Source: Echinostoma caproni (Eukaryota > Platyhelminthes > Trematoda > Plagiorchiida > Echinostomatidae). From it: a stretch of 64,000 nt of DNA. Positions within the stretch are counted from its first letter, which is position 1. Each line of letters begins with the position of its first letter. The notes under the pieces are model-generated. The model was not told the origin of the DNA. It made no database searches and saw only the letters and a list, made by a program, of their open reading frames with translations. The stretch covers positions 62,001 through 126,000 of the forward strand of contig UZAN01039488.1 in NCBI GenBank assembly GCA_900618425.1, read 5' to 3'. The position numbers and the translations under genes are program-made. Below, one piece after another: positions 37,740 to 46,235 of the stretch.

Positions 37740-37925
37740 AGCGGTGGTGTCCCGGTGGTAAAGTCACCAAATCATCGCCCCGGGTATGTGCTCGAATCCC
37801 ACCACCACCGCCTGGCTTTCCCCATTCTCCGTGTGTTGTATGGCAGCCCTTTGATTGACCACTTCCCCCTTTCTGAACATCGCATCTTCGTATATTGAAT
37901 AAAGGTAATTACAATGAAAAGATGA
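37740..37925 (+). repeat. SINE-A copy 2
   Basis: The head GCGGTGGTG (37741) and the end of the tRNA-like part CACCACCGC (about 37802-37810) are perfectly complementary. The B box TGCTCGAATCCC is at 37789-37800. The body has GTGTGTTGTATGGCAGCCCTTTGATTGACC and ends TATTGAATAAAGGTAATTACAATGAAAAG. The body is nearly the same as in copies 3 and 4. Confidence 0.85.
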
Positions 37926-38796
37926 GAGAAGAAACAAAAATATCCACATCTTTGGTTTATGATCAAGAACGCCAACAATCGGTTTATTAACCAACCCTTC
38001 TGAGAATTTCTGTTACCAATTTCACAGAGAAAAACTCGATATTTTTGTGTCGTACAAACGCGAAAAGTAATTTAGTGGTTATCGGTCGTGACAAACGGCA
38101 GTCATCGGAATTAGTGCTCTGTTTTCTGTTGAGTGTTGACCGTGAGAGCTTTCTTAATCAGGTGCTCTTCACGTGATTGACCTAAGTCGTTCAATGAGCT
38201 GTGAATGATAATGACCAGGAGTGCTGCAGCAAGCCACGCTCCAACATATGCACTTAGCGTTCCGACCGAGCTGAACAACCTATGTAGCATTTGAATTTCA
38301 TACATGGGGCTTCAAAACTTGGAAAAAAAGGAGACTTTTGTGATTGATGGCAGCTACTCGTGATAGCAAAAAACCCACTATAAACTGTAGTGGAAATCTT
38401 TATTGTAACCGACAGACGGCACTAGACAGTTATTCAATGAGACTCGTCAGCTATGCGTTTATTTTGTGTCCCTTCTAGAACTCTGACCGGGAGGCAAAAA
38501 CCCGAGCTACACAATCTATAGTCAAAATTTAGAGTGAATGGTCTTACGGGTATAGAATTTAATGTTCGTTCTAGTCAATTCGATTGGTCACAGACATCAG
38601 GTTTTAGTGGTGGTTCTGTGTTTCACTCCTTGAAAGTTCAGCAATTAAATCAAACTAAATCCAGATCAACTGCGTTTCATCGATACTCAGAATAAGAGCT
38701 TTTGATCAACCTCAAGCATTCAAGTGCTGTCTGAAAATACTGGTCCCATGATTTCGGTTTTGAGCCAGTTGAATCTCATGTCTTTCGGAAACAGGT
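37926..38796. other. Stretch without recognised genes
   Basis: Short chance frames only (for example minus 38111-38305). Confidence 0.55.
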
Positions 38797-39010
38797 GTTA
38801 AGCGAACTCGTGCGGCATCGTCCTCGGTTTGGAAATATATTTCAGTTTCAATATCACGCCTGTGTGTTGATTGTTAGGGGTGAAGAGCATTTGTCTCGAA
38901 GTTGATCTTTCACTGCAATTTTCTTAGTTTTTGTGGGCCATGATTTGAATTGACGCCAACTTGAGTGTCACAAAAAGATTTGTACTAGTTCGAAAGTAAC
39001 TGCTCAAAAT
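38797..39010 (+). repeat. Dispersed repeat D, copy 2
   Basis: The second copy of the repeat at 34848-35060, with the same blocks in the same order (GCGAACTCGTGC, TTTGGAAATATATTTCAG, GGGGTGAAG). The copies are about 3.9 kb apart in direct orientation. Confidence 0.6.
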
Positions 39011-39288
39011 TACAAAATACGTCTTCCGGAGTAGCAAGGAAATTTATTATTTTTATAAATGATTTCTTTCAATGGAGTGTCTGTTCTGGTTAATACAACT
39101 AATAACAACAGCAAATCTTGTTCATACAGTGCGAATTAAATATATCGACAAACTGCAATTTTTTATCCTCAATAGATTACCAAATCATACGGCTAAAATC
39201 CCTCAAGATGGTTGGAGTAAAAGGATATTCAAATTGACCTTCAAACGTTTACCGTGAGATGTACAGCTCTTTGAATGAGCCTTTGGTA

Positions 39289-39310
39289 GCATGGTACCAT
39301 GGTACCATGC
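39289..39310. other. Perfect 22-bp palindrome
   Basis: GCATGGTACCATGGTACCATGC reads the same on both strands. It holds two GGTACC sites and lies just before the coding-like segment at 39307-39570. Confidence 0.9.
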
Positions 39311-39570
39311 CTAAACCTGGTGAAACATCCAACAGTTTATGGTATACAATTAAACCTGAGAGATAAATTATTCGAAATGTGCTTAATGAGAACTTCTCAG
39401 TACTTGACTTGTACAAGTGGTTTGATGCAAGCCCTAAGCCCACTGCGCCGCATAATCAACGGACTTTTTTCACAAAAAACGGCCAGAATAACTACGTTCG
39501 ATCAAAGCTAAGAAAAGCTGCAAACAACCTATATGAACTATCTGCAATCCTGCCATGCCACTGTTGGTAA
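39307..39570 (+). other. Coding-like segment, unassigned
   Basis: From ATG 39307, one frame gives M-P-K-P-G-E-T-S-N-S-L-W-Y-T-I-K-P-E-R, a TAA, and then 63 uninterrupted codons including LDLYKWFDASPKPTAPHNQ and YVRSKLRKAANNLYEL, ending at 39568-39570. Amino acid usage is balanced and protein-like. The next block in the same direction is Tc1-like (39598-39633), so this could be an unusual part of a transposon or a separate gene remnant. No family is recognised. Confidence 0.3.
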
Positions 39571-39660
39571 AATGTTGATAGCTGCGATTTGTTTCCCAAG
39601 TTCGTGGACTCCATGTCAAAATGATTGACCTAACATGGTCAAAAATAACGAAAGGCACAC
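39571..39660 (+). pseudogene. Tc1/mariner scrap C
   Basis: KFVDSMSK-stop-LT at 39598-39630 corresponds to the C-terminal D-S-M-P-K-R-L block of remnants A and B. The preceding DNA (GATAGCTGCGATTTGTTTCCC) resembles 22313-22340. Too short for more. Confidence 0.4.
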
Positions 39661-41911
39661 AGGGTATTTATTGACAAAATGAAAACGCAATACCTGTGTC
39701 ATCGCTATGAGCGTTTTTTTAGAAATATATTCTTACTACATGTTTGTACTGGTGTTTCATTATCATACAGCCGATGCCCCGCCAACCGTCGTCAAAATCG
39801 TTCTTTTAAGAAGTATTCTACTAATACAAGCTACAACGTGAGTGGATACTTAAATATATGTTGTATCTGATGTAGGGTAACACTATATCATTTCGCCTAA
39901 TGCCCGACTAGCAACGAAGATCCAACTTTTCCAAAGGTAATTTAGGCCCATTGTACACCGAAAACGCATTACTGTTTTTTTCTCAGAAAGTAAAGTTCTC
40001 ACTAGCCATCCTCAGATTGGCACATGGACAAGGTCATCTAATTTTGCTTCCTAGACACGCGGTGAGTGTGAGTGATCTACGAAATAAACAAAGTCACAGG
40101 TTGGTCACAGAACACCACGTTTGACAAAACGATTTTGGCCGGTTAACAGTTGCTCATAAGCAGCCTCAATCTGCATCTCACGTGCAACTTAAATAAGGAC
40201 ACTTTTTTCATTAAGCGACTATCTGCTTTGCACCTATTATAAATTATTTTTATTCCAGACAACGACCCGTTGGTGAAAAGTCCACATCCTTCTAAATGGT
40301 TCACCCCAAAGCCGACTGTCAAACCCCTAAAATGACGGATACGCGTTTTATGGTCACGCACAAAGGTGATTAACAAAACCCACAAGCAAATTACTAAACG
40401 CTAAAGCGACGGAGTACGGGTGTGTGATGTAAAGCGGTGCTCATTGGTCATGGGTACCTATTTCGTTACTCTCAATCTTAAGGGTAATTAGAGAACTGGA
40501 CCGAGATTCGCCTGCAGACAATTGGATTTATGAACTTGTTTTTCGAATATGACCAGGGCTTTGTGCAGAAACTCTACTGGAAAAACCATTGCATATCTTT
40601 GCCGTGCATCGCGGTGAGATGCTCACATCATACCCAAAAATTTAAGTAAATCATGTCACAATTTTATAAAAACATACATACCCTGAAGGACGTTTGCGAA
40701 GTGAAAATTTTGCAAAACGTCATTTTCATTGTGCTGGTTATTGGACAAAAGACGCATAAAATTTTAAAGCGTTCAGCATCTGCCAGTAATCATTTGCGTT
40801 CAGAAATTGAATAAATGTGATCTCGAGGATAAGCGATAAATTGTGAATTGCAAACGGAATCGGAAACGGCGTTCTATACTCCCTCCGCACATGCAATACT
40901 GTGCAGGTAGTAGAATTATGTAACCGGTTTCTGGAGTAGATAGGAAGAACATCAGTGATAACTGATAACCCACGTTTTATCGATCTGAAATCTTTTTTTG
41001 TGAGCCCCATAAAAACATGGAACCAATCAAGCTAAACCAGAAATACAAATTGAAAATTAAAAGTGCTTAAGCCGTGAGAGTGATCACCTATATTTTCTCA
41101 TTTTGCCGCTATGAAATATCAGCATAACAAATCTTGGAATGCACTCAACGTATTGACTTGGAGTTTGACAAAAATCAGAATCAGTAACAAACCCAAATTA
41201 ATTCAAGGATATTAAAAACAGTTCAAATCCAGACACTCATTTGCTTACTTAAAAGCATCAGGCCGGATGAATCATTTCTACAAGTAGACAATAAATAAAA
41301 CAAAGCACCTTCCCTTTCTATTAATCGAGACTCGTTTGTTAACCTCTGAGATACTTCTCAACCGACAATGATGCTGTACTTCTCCATACCAAGGCAATCT
41401 TATTACCATGACAGGAGAGAAAGTGGGAATTCAAAAAGAAAACAAGCAAGAAGTGGAGTTAAAAATGGACAATAATTAATAATGAAATATCGTACAAGAT
41501 TTTTATAAGTGTTCATGAAATTCATGATTAACTGATTAATAGAAATCATAACATTTTAATTCTAACCTTCGTACACGACATTCTAGATTCACAAATGCGT
41601 TTCATTCATGCACAAGTACCAACTGCTTGTTCTTCTAATAAGCTGTTCAATCGCGCCCCTTTGAACGGCTACCCTAAAAACGTTTCACCACATGCAGTCT
41701 GGAATTTATCGACCACATTGTTCAATATGCGTGCTTTACCCATGTACACAAAAAACCATGTTAAAAATTAGGAATGTTTTGATACAAAAATCATGCTGCG
41801 TTGTTTGGAGTGCCAGTCGCTAGTCAACCTTACAAATACTCCAAGCGCAGAAAACGATTTGTGCCCCTCTCGGTCACACTTCTCCCAGTCCTGATGACTG
41901 TACCTACAGCT
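39661..41911. other. Stretch without recognised genes
   Basis: AT-rich. The minus frames 40143-40385 and 40738-41010 (90 codons) show no motif. The last 100 bases may be the decayed start of the LINE fragment that follows. Confidence 0.5.
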
Positions 41912-42446
41912 ATGAATAACAATATCCGTTCTTCCGCATCTATCCTACCTGCTACAGAGAAATGAATTTTGCACCTCTTGTGTCTTGTGTCTCCAGGAGT
42001 CATGGCTCAATCGTGATGTGAAAAATGAATTTCTCTGTCTAACTGGATAATTTCGTCTGCTTCAGACGACGGGGTAGGAATACGTTGGGAGGTGGTGTAA
42101 TAACCTACATCAGCTCTCTCGTCTGCCTTTAACTGCCTATGTCACATTAAACATCGTGCCCCATTGTAGGTTACTATAGATATGAATACATTTTATGATC
42201 ATTTCCAGTCGGTTTTTGTCCCAAGTCTTGCTGACAGCTTACACCCGATAGTTGGTGAGTTTAACCAAGCCACTCTTGTACCGTTTATCCCGCCTAAACC
42301 CCAATGGTCTTATTATTAGACCAACTGGAACGACCTCTCATCTAGATCACATAATTGCAAATCAGGTTGACATATTTTATCAAACATTTCTTCCTTTTAA
42401 GTACCAGTGATCACAACCTGATCCTGGTCAGACCTAAGAATTACTG
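41912..42446 (+). pseudogene. LINE apurinic-type endonuclease domain, degenerate
   Basis: The endonuclease of a non-LTR retrotransposon nicks the target DNA to prime reverse transcription. The family's motifs appear in order with frameshifts between: N-N-N-I-R-S near 41915; CLQESWL at 41988-42008 with the catalytic Glu; GGGVITYI at 42088-42111; I-V-G-E-F-N at 42248-42265, in place of the usual G-D-F-N; TGTTSHLDHIIAN at 42324-42362; and the catalytic SDHNLILV at 42406-42429. The fragment stops soon after, with no reverse transcriptase following. LINE copies usually lose the 5' end, so an isolated endonuclease domain points to a later deletion or rearrangement. Confidence 0.8.
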
Positions 42447-42456
42447 AAAACACATT

Positions 42457-42500
42457 TCGCTGCAGCAAAATGACCATGGATACATTGTGCAAACCCATGT
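42457..42500 (+). repeat. Motif E, copy 1
   Basis: TGCAGCAAAATGACCATGGATACATTGTGCAAACCCATGT closely matches 62390-62435 and, less well, 62492-62540. It lies directly between the LINE endonuclease and SINE-A copy 3. Confidence 0.55.
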
Positions 42501-42574
42501 CTAAGACTTACTCACACTTAAGACCGAATTCTTTCACTCGATCTGGACAGATATTCTTCCGTCAGAGACCTTTC

Positions 42575-42775
42575 TTTCTTTTTTTCATTTTTTTCATCTT
42601 ACTTCCTTTTATTGAACATACAAAAACACAACAATTTTTCAAGAAGAGGGAAACGGTCAATCAGACGGCTGCTATTCAACACATAAAGGGCAAAATCAGG
42701 CGGTGGTGTTGGGGTTCGAACACACATCCCCAGGTTGATAATTTGGTGACGTTACCACCGGGGCACCACCGCCCG
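42575..42775 (-). repeat. SINE-A copy 3 (minus strand)
   Basis: Read on the minus strand: GGGCGGTGGTGCCCCGGTGGTAACGTCACC, a B box GTGTTCGAACCCC (about 42708-42721), and the closing CACCACCGCC. The body has GCAGCCGTCTGATTGACCG and a tail TTCAATAAAAGGAAGTAAGATG, then an A-rich end. Head and closing strands are complementary over ten bases. Confidence 0.85.
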
Positions 42776-43588
42776 GTATGATTACAGCCATCCTTTACAC
42801 ATAGACCTTTGCAGGCAAATTACATACTTCCACCCATTCAAAATACAAACTCAGATATCTGCCTGCAGAAACTCCCTGGTACCATACCTTGTCCGGACGA
42901 TAGCCGACAAGGAGAGTATTTGTTCTGAGCTTTATAAGATATTAGTTGGTTAATTCACATTTTTGTGCGCTTGAGTTCCCAATTTTTCGCCGTTTTCCAC
43001 CATTCTTCGGGTGGTCCCATTTGGGCTCAAAGCATTTTGATAACTCACTGAAGCTCTAATGCTATACAATACAATGATTATCAAATTCCTCCGGATCGTA
43101 GCACTTGCTACTGAGTGGTTTCCAAAGTTACCTACATAGCACTTTTCATTTCGCACTGTTGAACTTCCTTGATGATATTACATCAGTGGTCCGCACCGAT
43201 GGCTTTATTCAGTGTTATATAGACTTCAGAATATTTATCCTTGTTTGGGCACTGTCAGCAGATAATAAAATTTCTGTCCTTAGACAATCTAATAGATCGT
43301 TAATAAGTGCTGGAAAAGTGCATCCCAAGTACGTATATTTGTGCACACCGATGGACCGCTAATCAGCTCGCGAACTGATAAGCTCAGTGAACCAATAACT
43401 TTCTCAAATCAATCAGGGAGTTATCCTTGATTATCAGAATTTTGAGCTTTTCACAGAGGTATTCGGTGGGTCACTCGATCAAAGACTGGTAGAAGTTCAA
43501 ATAAACTGTATAAAAAAGCCCTACCCCACCTCCTATCTCAAATCATCATAGGACAAGACCGATAACAAGTAACTCCTTCCCTTGCAGT
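42776..43588. other. Stretch that may hold the decayed 5' part of PLE 2
   Basis: No clear motif. The frame 43105-43362 (85 codons, opening with TTG) lacks the RT palm signature. If PLE 2 was once longer, its RT domain should lie here, but I cannot see it. Confidence 0.4.
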
Positions 43589-44500
43589 TTGGACAAGAAT
43601 GTACGTTTCTCACTGGAAGACGAACAAGAGGATCGCTTCACATGTTTAGACATTCTAATGGCAAGGCGCAAGAGGGAATGATTCGTATGGCTATATATCA
43701 AACGATTCCACGGACAATTTGATATCTACATTTCGGTAGTTTTGTGTGAATCAACTACAAACGCTAGTCCATCGAGCATGTCACAATTGCACCGGCGATA
43801 TCATACAAGAGGAGTTAGGCCAACCCCAAACAATTCTTTCCGTGAACGGTTACCTAGTCAGTTTTATTCAGAGTTTCGGTCGGATAGCGGAGCAAACATC
43901 GGCAGCAGTGTGACTTATATAAAAAGGTTTACACTTGCCTTCTCTTCGAAAGTGACGATGTGAGCCCAGTATTTTAATACCTAATAAAAAGTGGTAAAAC
44001 ACATCTATAATATTGCCAAACCAATTGTCTCGTACATCTCAGCACGCATCCCCAGCACCCACAAATTAAACCCTTTCTGTCCGCCAAATCACAAGTTATT
44101 ACCAGTTTTAATTTGGATGCGGAACATCTTATATTGGCAAAACAGATAGGCAACTGCACACACGAATCCAGGATCAAATCCCACACTGGGTTAGACGCCA
44201 GTTGACCGAGTTACACGATCAAAGGTCATTCTCCAAATCGACCTCTCAGACCCACAAACACACTTCATCCACCACTAACACTCAGTCACCAACCCCACTC
44301 AAGAACACCGAACACACGAACAACCTGCGTCATCTTTCGCTCGACATCTGTTGATGACACTTTTCGGTCCGGACCGGACAAGACGATCATTTATGCTAAC
44401 ACCAACCCCCGGCTGCCTAGGTTCGCGGAGTCGGTTACAATCATAAAATGGAAACCCGGCCGGTGTATGCAAGAAGAACTGTCGGTCCAACCATCTTTGC
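43589..44500 (+). pseudogene. Penelope-like element 2, 3' part with GIY-YIG endonuclease
   Basis: A second PLE, clearly different from PLE 1. LDKNVRFSLEDEQEDRFTCL (from 43589), then D-I-L-M-A-R, is the block after the RT palm. LVHRACHNCTGD (43764) and N-G-Y-L-V-S-F-I (43845) are the linker motifs seen in this family. The GIY-YIG core is FGCGTSYIGKTDRQLHTRIQ (44112-44171), keeping the Y-I-G and the downstream Arg better than PLE 1. RFAESVTIIKW (44418) and C-M-Q-E-E-L-S close the domain. At least three frame changes and several stops are present. No RT core is seen. Confidence 0.8.
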
Positions 44501-45291
44501 CTTCGCAGTTGTCAGAAATTACGTGTATTCGGCTGTCGTGTTCGTGTGCAACTGATGTGGTTCAACTCCTGTTTTCTGCCTGCTGTACCAGTTGGCATAA
44601 ATCGTGCAACCTAGCTTAGTTGTTTCGTTTCTTTAGTTTTAACTCGGGAAATAAACGTTTCAGTAGACAGAAAGGGTAACTGGAAGGTGGCTCTCGTGAT
44701 CATCTCAGTGTCAGTGACTGATATAACCCCGTATTCAGACAGAGGAGTCACCTGTGTGTGAAATATGCGATGGTATAAATTAGCTATTATTTCATTAATA
44801 CATGTTATCAAGAAATCATGGAGCATTATTGCATACTGTCATCTCCATTGCATGAGTTCATGCGCAACACCAAACGTTTTGACCTTATTGTTTCAGTTGC
44901 GATGGAAACGGTGATCAATTAAGGAAATGTGGCACATGACAGCAGAGAGAGAAGCTGCAAAACGATTTAGACACTTACAGAAACCACCCGATAAAACTGT
45001 ATTTTCGGGAATTCAGTTGCTCTAGATGTAGTAGTCAAAACGCCTTTAACCTTTCTCGGACCCACTATCCCATACTTTCCTTTCCTGGTTCCCGGACGGT
45101 TGATTTGGATTGGGAAAATTATCAATAAACCAGGGTTGTTTTTTACACCTTCATTTATCTTGGTGAATAAGTGCAACAGTAGTCTTCTCAGGCATCATGT
45201 AACTACCCCAAGTGTAGGCAGCTCAATGGGTTTTGAACTCCAAGCAGAATTAGTTATTCTATTCCATCCTGCTTCTTTGTTTCGTCTGTTA
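44501..45291. other. Stretch without recognised genes
   Basis: Only short frames. The first 150 bases are probably PLE 2 untranslated sequence. Confidence 0.5.
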
Positions 45292-45459
45292 ATGAATGAT
45301 AATCATGTACGTGGTTTACCGCTAGGCTTGTTGTATGTTGCAGCATTTTTGAGTGCCGCCAGCTTATCAATGAATTTTTACCAGGACCAGGATGAATCAA
45401 AGTCTTCTTTCAACAAGGTTCATTACTTGAATAATGCAAAATTATACAATTTACGATAA
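45292..45459 (+). other. Short ORF with signal-peptide-like start (candidate)
   Basis: ATG at 45292 opens 55 codons: a short polar start with R, then LPLGLLYVAAFLSAASLS, then a polar tail M-N-F-Y-Q-D-Q-D-E. This has the n-h-c layout of a secretory signal, with a possible cut after the S-A-A-S-L-S segment. The same frame is open upstream to 45100. AACAAG|GTTCAT near 45415 could be a donor. Secreted proteins with tiny exons exist in flukes, but chance is not excluded. Confidence 0.25.
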
Positions 45460-45767
45460 TTAATAATGGTACATGTACTACTTTTCATCCATTCTTCTAT
45501 GAAGAGGCAGTGGATGGTTTTGCAAAAGCAAAATAGCGCGATAACTCTGTCCCAATGGAGAAGTGATTTCGACAGATTCTACTAAAAGGCCCTCAATTCT
45601 AAATTCCAAGTCAAATGTTGGCAATGCTTCACCTGTCCCGAATCTAGAATCGCTTTTGCATGATTATACATTGGATGACGTTCATAAATCACTGATCGAT
45701 CATAGCTCTACCGTTTTATTGAACGGGTGCATCTCATAGTCTGCAGCAGAATCCCGTTGGCTGAGTG
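45460..45767. other. Stretch without recognised genes
   Basis: Nothing supported. If the H3-like ORF is a retrocopy its 5' untranslated part would lie at the right end, but I cannot distinguish it. Confidence 0.5.
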
Positions 45768-45938
45768 ATGGTACGCACGAAGAAAACTGCACGTAAGAGT
45801 ACTGGAGGGAAGGCCCCGAGGAAGCAGCTGGCTACGAGGGCCCTTTTTAGGGCCACTTTGGGAGGTGGCTGCCTGGTGGTAACTTCACCAACTATCACTC
45901 CAGAGGACGTGTGTTCCAATCGCAACACTACCGCCTGA
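45768..45938 (+). pseudogene. Histone H3 N-terminal tail running into a SINE (56-codon ORF)
   Basis: ATG at 45768 is followed by R-T-K, one changed residue, then [17 protein letters not shown], the N-terminal tail of histone H3, the core nucleosome protein. Relative to canonical H3 (numbered without Met), A1 is V, Q5 is K and K23 is R. K4, K9, S10, K14 and K18 are kept. Identity stops around residue 25, though A-T-x-G-G at codons 29-33 may still correspond to A31-T32-G33-G34. From 45860 the DNA is SINE-A copy 4, and the frame stays open through its tRNA-like head ([13 protein letters not shown]) to a TGA at 45936-45938. The histone fold is absent, so this is a broken H3 copy. Whether the 56-residue fusion is ever made is unknown. 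Confidence 0.8.
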
Positions 45939-46050
45939 CTTTATGCATTATGTGTGTTGTATGGCAGCCCTTTGATCGGCCGCTTCCTCCTTCCTGAAAA
46001 TTATATGATTGCATATGCAATAAAAGAAGCAAAAATGAAAAAAGAAAGAT
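45860..46050 (+). repeat. SINE-A copy 4, inserted in the H3-like copy
   Basis: The head GGGAGGTGGCTGCCTGGTGGTAACTTCACC, a weak B box (TGTGTTCCAATCGC, 45909-45922) and the closing ACTACCGCC are followed by the common body GTGTGTTGTATGGCAGCCCTTTGATCGGCC and a tail CAATAAAAGAAGCAAAAATGAAAAAAG. Pol III boxes and stem pairing are worn. No target-site duplication is visible, so it is an old insertion. A short hairpin (GGCCCTTTTTAGGGCC, 45838-45853) lies just before it. Confidence 0.8.
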
Positions 46051-46084
46051 GACAGAGGGGGGATAGGCTACGCCAAGCAAACAA

Positions 46085-46235
46085 GCGTTACCTTAAGACA
46101 ATCTCAGTGAGCATCAGACTGTGTTGGTGCCAGGTCAGGGAAAATAATTGCTTCGGGTTAGAGATTGCCGTAAATATATAGCAGTACACCGTCACGTGAC
46201 ATAGTACCAAAACGTCTGAGAGGAGAAAGCCGAGG
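46085..46235 (+). pseudogene. Probable remainder of the histone H3 copy
   Basis: Past the SINE, three worn blocks occur in H3 order. AAGCGTTACCTTAAG (from about 46086) resembles the R-R-Y-Q-K-S codons. CTCAGTGAGCATCAGA (about 46104-46119) resembles L-Q-E-A-S-E. CACGTGACATAGTACCAAA, then CGTCTGAGAGGAGAAAGCC (46193-46231) resembles R-V-T-I-M-P-K followed, after a deletion, by the R-I-R-G-E-R-A end. Each block is weak alone; the order and the H3 tail upstream make the set plausible. Alignment to an H3 mRNA would decide it. Confidence 0.45.

Noticed and set aside
45734..45928. 64-codon minus-strand frame over the H3-like region
   Set aside because: It is the shadow of the plus-strand H3 and SINE sequence.
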